From: Pseudoselenomonas ruminantium
GTDB taxonomy: Bacteria > Bacillota > Negativicutes > Selenomonadales > Selenomonadaceae
DNA length: 5,046 nt
Assembly: GCA_002448495.1 (NCBI GenBank)
Contig: DJYL01000090.1
Coordinates: 1 to 5,046 of the forward strand
Direction of reading: 5' to 3'
Shown here: positions 1 through 4,947 of the stretch, one piece after another
Layout: each line of letters opens with the position of its first letter
How positions within the stretch are numbered: position 1 is the stretch's first letter
The notes under the pieces: generated by a model
What the model was told of the DNA's origin: nothing
What the model saw: only the letters and a program-made list of their open reading frames with translations
The model's database searches: none
Translations under genes and position numbers: made by a program

Positions 1-23
1 GCCGCCAATATAAAGCTATCCAA
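1..23 (-). CDS. mraY: Start of mraY, phospho-N-acetylmuramoyl-pentapeptide-transferase (partial, runs off the left edge)
   Basis: Only the first seven codons and two bases of the eighth are present, reading M(TTG)-D-S-F-I-L-A-A. This is a short hydrophobic beginning like that of MraY, whose first membrane helix starts almost at the N-terminus. The start is assigned to TTG at 23-21 because TGAGG (35-31) lies seven bases upstream and no ATG or GTG fits. MraY is the membrane enzyme that transfers phospho-MurNAc-pentapeptide from UDP to undecaprenyl phosphate, making lipid I. It uses the product of MurF, and mraY follows murF in most dcw clusters. The gap after the murF stop is 27 bases with no terminator, so co-transcription is expected. 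Identity rests mainly on gene order, since eight residues cannot prove a family. Confidence 0.72.
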
Positions 24-30
24 TGTAATG

Positions 31-35
31 CCTCA
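31..35 (-). promoter_or_regulatory. Ribosome binding site that sets the mraY TTG start
   Basis: On the minus strand AGTGAGG precedes TTG by seven bases, counted from TGAGG. This is the only Shine-Dalgarno-like stretch between the murF stop and the window edge. It supports a TTG start for the downstream gene. Confidence 0.6.
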
Positions 36-50
36 CTATCTAAACCTAAA

Positions 51-1418
51 TCACAGCAAATCAATAATCTTTTCCATAGCCATGCCGCGGGAACCCTTAA
101 AGAGCATGGTATCGCCGGGCTGCAGCAGCTCATGGAGTTTTTCTGCCGCTGCTTCGTGGCTGGCGCAGCGGTAAACTGCCGTCATGCCCTTGTTTTCGGC
201 ACCTTTGGCGATAAATTCGCCCATTTCGCCGCGCGTAATGAGTGCCGTGAACCCATGTTCCGCCACTTCCTCACCCACATGCAGATGTGCTTCCTCCGAT
301 ACACTGCCCAATTCGAGCATATCGCCGAGCACGGCAATCTTGCGGCCCTTTGCCAGTTCCGACAGGGTATTGATAGCCGCCGTCATCGACATGGGGCTGG
401 CATTATAGGCATCGTTTACCACGTTCCACTCTTTAACCTTTTGCAGTTCAAAGCGCATCTTCGTGGCTTCAAGATGGGAAAGACCTTCGCGCACCTCAGC
501 GGGTGTCAGTCCCATGGCAAAACCTGCAGCAATGGCGGCCAGCGTATTGTAGACATTATGACGGCCTACCATATTGACTTCATATTCATGGCGCTCATTG
601 GCGTAGGTCACCATGAACTTCGTCACATTGCCTTCCGTATGAATGGCCTCGCCCTTGACATCGGCATCCTGTTCCAGACCGAAGGTGATGACCTTTACGC
701 CATCCTTAACCGCCGCACGCATACCAGCCACATATTTATTATCGGCATTTAAAATAACCGTGCCGCCGGCGGGAATCGCCTCCACGAGTTCCTGCTTGGC
801 CTTGGCGATATTTTCCAAAGAGCCCAGAAGTTCCATATGGGTTTCGCCCACATTGGTCACAATGCCAATCTGCGGTGCTGCAATCGGCGCGAGCGCCTCA
901 ATCTGATGGAAACCGCGCATGCCGATTTCCACGACAGCGGCCGTATGTTCTGCTTTTAGTCCCAGCAGGGTCAGCGGCAGGCCGATTTCGTTGTTGAAGT
1001 TGGCCTGCGTCTTGAGCACTGCGCCCTTGGCCGACAGCACAGCCGCCGTCAAATCCTTCGTCGTAGTCTTGCCGTTGGAACCGGTAATCGCCACCACGGG
1101 GATTTGCGGGAACTTTTCGCGCCATGCCTTGGCAATCTGCTGATACGCCAGCAGGGTATCCATCACCTGCAAAACCGTGCCCTGACATTTTTCCAGCTGC
1201 TTTTCGTCACAGGCTTCGCTGACCACTACACCGGCTGCGCCCTTTTCCAAAGCCTCAGCCGCAAAATCCTCACCGTTAAAGCGCTCGCCCTTGAGTGCCA
1301 CAAAGAGCACACCTGCGCTGATTTTGCGCGTATCGGTAACGACTGCGGCAAAATCCTGTTTTTCTTCCTGATATACTTTGGCATCCGTCGCCGCCACAAT
1401 TTCTTTTAGTGTAAACAT
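51..1418 (-). CDS. murF: MurF, UDP-N-acetylmuramoyl-tripeptide--D-alanyl-D-alanine ligase
   Basis: This is a cytoplasmic ATP-dependent ligase that adds D-Ala-D-Ala to UDP-MurNAc-tripeptide, completing the soluble pentapeptide precursor. The protein has 455 residues, normal for the family, and shows all three Mur ligase domains. The N-terminal UDP-substrate domain includes SAGVLFVALKGERFNG (34-49). The central ATPase domain has the P-loop ITGSNGKTTTK (111-121), followed by TQANFNNEIGLPLTLL (137-152), EIGMRG (164-169) and NVGETHMELLGS (189-200). GRHNVYNTLAA (285-295) leads into the C-terminal domain with DAYNASPMSM (336-345), LGDMLELG (364-371) and FKGSRGMAME (440-449). ANFNNEIG, DAYNASP and KGSR are typical of MurF rather than MurE or MurD. 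The ATG shares its A with the murE stop codon (TGATG). AAGGAG (1432-1427) lies eight bases upstream, inside the murE 3' end, so translational coupling is likely. No oddities were seen. Confidence 0.97.
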   Translation of the reverse strand: MFTLKEIVAATDAKVYQEEKQDFAAVVTDTRKISAGVLFVALKGERFNGEDFAAEALEKGAAGVVVSEACDEKQLEKCQGTVLQVMDTLLAYQQIAKAWREKFPQIPVVAITGSNGKTTTKDLTAAVLSAKGAVLKTQANFNNEIGLPLTLLGLKAEHTAAVVEIGMRGFHQIEALAPIAAPQIGIVTNVGETHMELLGSLENIAKAKQELVEAIPAGGTVILNADNKYVAGMRAAVKDGVKVITFGLEQDADVKGEAIHTEGNVTKFMVTYANERHEYEVNMVGRHNVYNTLAAIAAGFAMGLTPAEVREGLSHLEATKMRFELQKVKEWNVVNDAYNASPMSMTAAINTLSELAKGRKIAVLGDMLELGSVSEEAHLHVGEEVAEHGFTALITRGEMGEFIAKGAENKGMTAVYRCASHEAAAEKLHELLQPGDTMLFKGSRGMAMEKIIDLL

Positions 1419-2920
1419 CAGTTCTGCTCCTTTTTTGCCGCTACTGCCTCACGGGCAACCTCTTTATCGTCAAAATGAATGGTCTTGTCACGCAGGATTT
1501 GATAATCCTCATGCCCCTTGCCCAGAATAATCACAATATCGTCCGTTTCCGCCAGTTCCACAGCGCGGAAGATGGCCTCACGCCTGTCGATAATACATTC
1601 ATGGTGCTTGTCTCCAATCGTTTTCCTCACGCCTGCTTCGACTTCGCTCAGGATAAAAGCCGGGTCTTCACTGCGCGGATTATCCGAAGTCGCGATAACC
1701 ACATCCGCAAGTTTTGCCGCGAGTCTGCCCATAATCGGCCGCTTCGTACGGTCGCGGTCGCCGCCGCAGCCAAACACGGCGATAATCTTCTTTCTGGCAA
1801 TACGGCGCGCCGTATTCAGCACATTTTCCACCCCGTCCGGCGTATGGGCGTAATCCACGATAATGGAGAAATCCTGTCCGGCCTTCACCAGTTCAAACCG
1901 TCCGGGAACGCTGGTGAAATTCGTCAAGGCGTTTTTAATCACTGCGGGGTCAATCTTCTCGGCGATGGCAGCGCCTACGGCAGCCATGACATTATACACA
2001 TTGAAGATACCCGTAATGTGCAGTTTCAGCGCCATTTCCCCCAGAAAATCCTCCGTCAGGGTGAAATTTGCGCCGCTGGCCAGCACCTCCACATTTGTCG
2101 CCTGCAAGGCAGCCTGATGTTCCATACCATAGGTCAGATGACGGCACTTTGCATGCTCCAGCATGGTCTTGCCGGCTTCATCATCGGCATTGACCACCGC
2201 CGTCTTATTTTCCTTAACGCCTTTCTGCCCCAAAAGGTCAAATAGTTTCGCCTTGGCCAGCTTATAGTTTTCCAACGTCTTATGATAATCCAGATGATCC
2301 TGCGTAAGATTGGAGAACACCGCCGTATCAAATTCGATACCGGCCACGCGGTTCTGGTCAAGGGCATGGGAGGAAACTTCCATCACCACATAATCCATGC
2401 CCTTGTCCCGCATGATGGCCAGCGTGTGCTGCAGTTCCACCACATCCGGGGTCGTGTTATGAATGGGGAATACTTCTTCCTCCATCATAATCTGAATGGT
2501 GCCGATAAGCCCGACCTTGTAACCGGCCTCGCGCAAAATCGCCCGGATAAGATAGCTGGTCGTGGTCTTGCCATTGGTGCCCGTAATGCCGATTACCCGC
2601 ATCTTCTGTGCAGGATAGTCATGGAAAAACGGCACAATCGTATCCAACGCTGTTTTGAGTTCCGGCACCTGCAGTACCGCCATGCCTTCCGGCACAGCTG
2701 CCTCAGCGGCCTTGCGCGTGGTCAAAATGGCCTTTGCGCCCTTTTCCATAGCCTGCGGAATAAACTTATGCCCATCCACATGGAAACCGGCAATGCACAC
2801 AAACAATGTGCCCTCACCGGCCTTACGGGAATCATGTTCAATCCCTGTAATTTCTATATTGCCATCGCCTGTAATTACAGAACCTTCCACGAGTTCTGCT
2901 AACTGCGCTAAAGTCTTCAT
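1418..2920 (-). CDS. murE: MurE, UDP-N-acetylmuramoyl-L-alanyl-D-glutamate--2,6-diaminopimelate ligase
   Basis: This is a cytoplasmic ATP-dependent ligase that adds the third stem-peptide residue to UDP-MurNAc-L-Ala-D-Glu. The protein has 500 residues, usual for the family. It shows SRKAGEGTLFVCIAG (31-45) in the UDP-binding domain, the P-loop ITGTNGKTTT (112-121) and the NTTP substrate motif (155-158). These are followed by EVSSHALDQNR (181-191) and SNLTQDHLDYH (203-213). YKLAKAKLF (219-227) probably contains the carbamylated lysine, at about K223. The C-terminal part has FNVYN (306-310), DYAHTPDG (356-363), GCGGDRDRTKRPIMG (384-398) and GKGHEDYQ (468-475). DNPR at 413-416 is the motif known to select meso-diaminopimelate rather than lysine, so a DAP-type cell wall is inferred. 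The ATG is preceded by GGGAGGA at five bases and by its own promoter, and an upstream terminator separates murE from ftsL. The stop codon overlaps the murF start by one base. Confidence 0.98.
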   Translation of the reverse strand: MKTLAQLAELVEGSVITGDGNIEITGIEHDSRKAGEGTLFVCIAGFHVDGHKFIPQAMEKGAKAILTTRKAAEAAVPEGMAVLQVPELKTALDTIVPFFHDYPAQKMRVIGITGTNGKTTTSYLIRAILREAGYKVGLIGTIQIMMEEEVFPIHNTTPDVVELQHTLAIMRDKGMDYVVMEVSSHALDQNRVAGIEFDTAVFSNLTQDHLDYHKTLENYKLAKAKLFDLLGQKGVKENKTAVVNADDEAGKTMLEHAKCRHLTYGMEHQAALQATNVEVLASGANFTLTEDFLGEMALKLHITGIFNVYNVMAAVGAAIAEKIDPAVIKNALTNFTSVPGRFELVKAGQDFSIIVDYAHTPDGVENVLNTARRIARKKIIAVFGCGGDRDRTKRPIMGRLAAKLADVVIATSDNPRSEDPAFILSEVEAGVRKTIGDKHHECIIDRREAIFRAVELAETDDIVIILGKGHEDYQILRDKTIHFDDKEVAREAVAAKKEQN

Positions 2921-2925
2921 ATATA

Positions 2926-2932
2926 TCCTCCC
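2926..2932 (-). promoter_or_regulatory. Strong ribosome binding site of murE
   Basis: GGGAGGA sits five bases before the ATG at 2920-2918. This is close to ideal and fixes the murE start. Such a site fits a gene that begins a new transcript rather than one relying on coupling from ftsL. Confidence 0.85.
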
Positions 2933-2958
2933 TCGCCTGATAATGCGAACCGTTTTTT

Positions 2959-2987
2959 ATTATAACGCCATAATAAACATTTTACCA
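2959..2987 (-). promoter_or_regulatory. Probable promoter for murE-murF-mraY
   Basis: A perfect minus-strand TATAAT lies at 2964-2959. A weak -35 candidate, TGGTAA (2987-2982), sits 17 bases upstream and matches three of six consensus positions. The surroundings are very AT-rich. Transcription would begin near 2952, leaving a leader of about 30 bases before murE. The case is strengthened by the terminator just upstream, which would otherwise leave murE poorly transcribed. The -10 is convincing and the -35 is not. Confidence 0.6.
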
Positions 2988-2991
2988 TAGC

Positions 2992-3035
2992 AAAAAAAAA
3001 TTACAGGATTTTTCTACTTAAACCCTGTAATTTTT
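2992..3035 (-). terminator. Rho-independent terminator of the mraZ-rsmH-ftsL unit
   Basis: The arms 3035-3024 and 3007-2996 form a 12-pair stem whose core is TTACAGG/CCTGTAA. One mismatch and three further A-U pairs follow, closed by an eight-base loop (3019-3012). On the minus strand the 3' arm runs into nine T's (3000-2992), the classical termination signal. It begins 17 bases after the ftsL stop. A shorter T-run (3031-3035, then 3038-3041) on the other strand means it might also work in the opposite direction, but no plus-strand gene approaches it. Confidence 0.85.
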
Positions 3036-3052
3036 ACTTTTATGCTCATATT

Positions 3053-3433
3053 TTATTTCTCACTGCTAAAATATGTCTGTCGCGGCACTTCCATTCCCAA
3101 CTGATCCTGCGCGATAGCCTTGATTCTGTCCGGTGACTTCAGTTTGGCAATCTCGATTTTCAGCCGTTCATTCTCCTGTTCCAGCTGGTCAGCCTGCTGC
3201 TGCAGGGCAACCAATTCATAGCCGCGGCTGGCACTGATGCCGCTGCCTACCGTAACCAAAAGAGCCAATACCGTCATGGTCAGGAACAGAAGCTGCCCAT
3301 GCGAGCGCAGCCTTGTGTCCAGAACCGTCTTAAACAGCGGTTCCACCGGGGCCTTGCGCAATTCCTGTTCCTCAGGAGTAAGAACGCGCTGCTCCTCCGC
3401 ATAATATTCTTCCTGTCTGGCCAGCATGGTCAT
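3053..3433 (-). CDS. ftsL: FtsL-type cell division protein (FtsL/DivIC family)
   Basis: This is a small bitopic membrane protein that joins the divisome at midcell. Family members pair with DivIC/FtsB and help recruit and activate the septal synthase. The protein has 126 residues. It has a charged cytoplasmic N-terminus (1-45), one membrane helix at about 47-64 (QLLFLTMTVLALLVTVGS) and an extracytoplasmic coiled coil at about 72-100 (LVALQQQADQLEQENERLKI). It ends with SPDRIKAIAQDQLGM (100-114), the tail typical of FtsL/DivIC proteins. The position directly after rsmH is where ftsL is normally found, which favours FtsL over DivIC. Sequence alone separates the two poorly. The ATG at 3433 overlaps the rsmH stop as ATGA. 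A second in-frame ATG at 3427 has better spacing from the ribosome binding site. The usual ftsI neighbour is missing downstream. Confidence 0.85.
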   Translation of the reverse strand: MTMLARQEEYYAEEQRVLTPEEQELRKAPVEPLFKTVLDTRLRSHGQLLFLTMTVLALLVTVGSGISASRGYELVALQQQADQLEQENERLKIEIAKLKSPDRIKAIAQDQLGMEVPRQTYFSSEK

Positions 3434-4389
3434 CTGCCTCCTTTCTCATTCAACGGTAATTTTTCCGCTATACGCAGTTTCGCACTCTTGGAGCGGGAAT
3501 TTTTCTCCAATTCATCAGCAGCTGCCTGAATGGGCTTGCCGAGTATCTTTATCTCCGGCTGATGATTGCACATACAAACCGGCAGTTCCGGCGGGCAGAT
3601 ACACCCACGGGAAAGTTCCTTCAAGACCGTCTTGGCAATCCGGTCTTCCAGCGAATGGAACGTGATAATGGCAATGCGCCCGCCCGGCTTCAAGTGACTC
3701 ACCGCCGTACGGAAAGCCGTTTCCAAAATGCCCAGCTCGTCATTGACCTCAATGCGAATGGCCTGAAAGACCCGCTTTGCCGGATGGCCGCCCGCGGCCT
3801 GCCGCACTGCCTTGGGCACGGCCTTGCAGATAATGTCTACAAGTTCCCCGGTAGTCTCAATCGGCTTATTTGCCCGCTCCTTAACGATAAACTGCGCAAT
3901 ACGCTTGCTCCAGCGTTCCTCGCCGTACTCCTTAAAGATGCGGTTCAGTTCTTTTTCCTCATAGCTGTTCACCACATCATAAGCGCTGAACCCGGCCTCG
4001 GGATTCATACGCATATCCAGCGGCGCATCCTGTATGTAGGAAAACCCCCGCTCTGCCGTATCAATCTGATGGGAGGAAACGCCCAAATCAAAAACCACAC
4101 CATCCACAAGCGGAGCATTCTCCTCCACAAGAATCTGCTCCAGATTGCGGAAGTTGTTGTGAACGATATCCACCCGGCACTTGGCCTCTTTAAGCCGTTC
4201 CGATGCCGCACGGATAGCCGCCGCATCCTGGTCAATACCGATAAGCCGCCCCTGTTCCGTAAGCAGTGACGCAATGCGGCTGGAATGACCGCCGCCTCCC
4301 AATGTACAGTCCACATAAGTTCCGTCTTTAGTTGTCACGAGACCTTTTACCGTCTCCTCCAGCATCACGCTGATATGATGAAACTCCAT
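3430..4389 (-). CDS. rsmH: RsmH (MraW), 16S rRNA (cytosine-1402-N4)-methyltransferase
   Basis: This is an S-adenosylmethionine-dependent enzyme that methylates N4 of C1402 in 16S rRNA, at the decoding centre of the small subunit. From the chosen ATG the protein has 319 residues, as expected for the family. Visible motifs are VDCTLGGGGHS (26-36, cofactor loop), GIDQD (51-55), VFDLGVSSHQID (99-110) and RGFSYIQDAPLDMRM (114-128). HPAKRVFQAIRIEVNDEL (202-219), AIITFHSLEDR (240-250), a CIC-8-CMC-like cysteine cluster (263-274) and RSKSAKLR (299-306) follow. An upstream in-frame start at 4476 would add 29 residues that lie inside mraZ and have no family resemblance, whereas MEFHHISVMLEE matches usual RsmH N-termini. 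The start lies 25 bases after mraZ. The stop overlaps the ftsL start (ATGA). Confidence 0.96.
   Translation of the reverse strand: MEFHHISVMLEETVKGLVTTKDGTYVDCTLGGGGHSSRIASLLTEQGRLIGIDQDAAAIRAASERLKEAKCRVDIVHNNFRNLEQILVEENAPLVDGVVFDLGVSSHQIDTAERGFSYIQDAPLDMRMNPEAGFSAYDVVNSYEEKELNRIFKEYGEERWSKRIAQFIVKERANKPIETTGELVDIICKAVPKAVRQAAGGHPAKRVFQAIRIEVNDELGILETAFRTAVSHLKPGGRIAIITFHSLEDRIAKTVLKELSRGCICPPELPVCMCNHQPEIKILGKPIQAAADELEKNSRSKSAKLRIAEKLPLNEKGGR
3437..3442 (-). promoter_or_regulatory. Ribosome binding site of ftsL, ambiguous between two starts
   Basis: A perfect AGGAGG lies three bases before the ATG at 3433 and nine bases before the in-frame ATG at 3427. Three bases is tighter than normal and nine is acceptable, so the protein may begin MLARQ rather than MTMLARQ. 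The difference is two residues. Confidence 0.6.
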
Positions 4390-4390
4390 G

Positions 4391-4406
4391 CTCCCTGTAA
4401 TCCTTT
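4391..4406 (-). promoter_or_regulatory. Ribosome binding region of rsmH, unusual spacing
   Basis: Two purine-rich stretches precede the ATG at 4389. AAAGGA (4406-4401) is eleven bases away and AGGGAG (4396-4391) only one base away. Neither has ideal spacing. The start is therefore chosen on protein similarity, with AAAGGA the more likely Shine-Dalgarno site. Confidence 0.5.
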
Positions 4407-4414
4407 CACGTTTA

Positions 4415-4852
4415 TTATATTCCCAGTTCTGCCAATGAAGCAGCAATCGCCGTAACATCCGGCTCCACTTCGCCATTATAGGTATTCCAATTCTCTTTGC
4501 TCCATACCTCGATGCGGTTGTCTACACCGGTCAGGATAACATCCTGCTTCAAGGCAATCTGTGCGTGGTTCCGTAGATTGGCAGGAATGAGAAAACGCCC
4601 CTGCTTGTCGCATTCGAGTGTACGTGCCCCGGAGAAGAAAAAGCGGTTCACTGCCCTTGCCTCGGGCTTGGAAAGCGGCAGAGAACGGAGTTTTCCCGCC
4701 AGCTCCTCCCAAGCCTGCTGGCCGTAGAGAAACAGACACTTATCGAAACCCTTGGTGATGATAAAGGTAACGCCCAATTCCTGACGAAAATCCGCCGGCA
4801 GGATGATACGCCCCTTCGCGTCAATGGAGTGGGTATATTCCCCCATAAACAT
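4415..4852 (-). CDS. mraZ: MraZ, DNA-binding transcriptional regulator of the dcw cluster
   Basis: MraZ is a nucleoid-associated regulator that forms ring-shaped oligomers and binds tandem short repeats ahead of its own operon. The protein has 145 residues, normal for the family. It shows the two SpoVT/AbrB-like half-domains, each with its signature: DAKGRIILPADFR (11-23) and DKQGRFLIPANLR (82-94). The arginines R15 and R86 in these motifs are those implicated in DNA binding. The start at MFMGEY is preferred over the internal MGEY (4846) because MFMGEY matches the usual N-terminus of Firmicute MraZ. TGAGG (4861-4857) lies four bases upstream and AAAGGTGG (4869-4862) nine. It is the first gene of the unit, behind a promoter and a GTGG repeat array, so autoregulation is strongly suggested. 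MraZ represses in E. coli and activates in Mycoplasma, and the direction here cannot be read directly. Confidence 0.97.
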   Translation of the reverse strand: MFMGEYTHSIDAKGRIILPADFRQELGVTFIITKGFDKCLFLYGQQAWEELAGKLRSLPLSKPEARAVNRFFFSGARTLECDKQGRFLIPANLRNHAQIALKQDVILTGVDNRIEVWSKENWNTYNGEVEPDVTAIAASLAELGI

Positions 4853-4860
4853 CCTGCCTC

Positions 4861-4906
4861 ACCACCTTTGCCACATTTTCTACCACAATCTACCACTTTT
4901 CCCCAC
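4861..4906 (-). promoter_or_regulatory. MraZ operator: five GTGG repeats ahead of mraZ
   Basis: On the minus strand GTGG begins at 4906, 4896, 4886, 4874 and 4865, giving spacings of 10, 10, 12 and 9 bases. The longer units read AAAGTGGGGA, AAAGTGGTAG, ATTGTGGTAG, AAATGTGGCA and AAGGTGGTGA. Known MraZ sites are tandem short repeats at about ten-base spacing with a TGGG- or AAAGTG-type core, directly before mraZ. The match in sequence, spacing and position makes this the likely autoregulatory site. The array lies downstream of the predicted -10 and reaches into the mraZ ribosome binding region, which suits repression by blocking transcription. Confidence 0.82.
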
Positions 4907-4918
4907 TTTGCTTCTTTT

Positions 4919-4947
4919 ATTTTATAGCATATCCACACGAATAGCAA
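4919..4947 (-). promoter_or_regulatory. Probable promoter of mraZ-rsmH-ftsL
   Basis: TTGCTA (4947-4942, four of six matches to the -35 consensus) and TAAAAT (4924-4919, five of six matches) are separated by 17 bases. An overlapping alternative -10, TATAAA (4926-4921), is preceded by TGC and could act as an extended -10. Transcription would start near 4912, leaving a leader of about 60 bases that contains the GTGG repeats. Confidence 0.65.

Noticed and set aside
132..752. Plus-strand open frame of 206 codons opposite murF
   Set aside because: It lies wholly opposite a clear murF, has a composition dominated by His, Cys, Arg and Phe typical of a complement-strand shadow, and resembles no family.
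1475..2245. Plus-strand open frame of 256 codons opposite murE
   Set aside because: It is a long shadow frame of a moderately GC-rich gene. The murE reading is certain from many motifs, and the opposite frame shows no domain, membrane segment or plausible start context.
3562..4269. Plus-strand open frame of 235 codons opposite rsmH
   Set aside because: It lies opposite conserved RsmH motifs and has no recognisable features, so it is a shadow of the coding strand.
4390..4476. N-terminal extension of rsmH by 29 residues to an ATG inside mraZ
   Set aside because: The added residues overlap the mraZ coding end, have no resemblance to RsmH N-termini and would make the protein unusually long. MEFHHISVMLEE is the family-like beginning.
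4861..4906. CRISPR array or tandem-repeat element ahead of mraZ
   Set aside because: The repeats are only four to ten bases with about ten-base spacing, which fits a MraZ operator and not CRISPR repeats and spacers.
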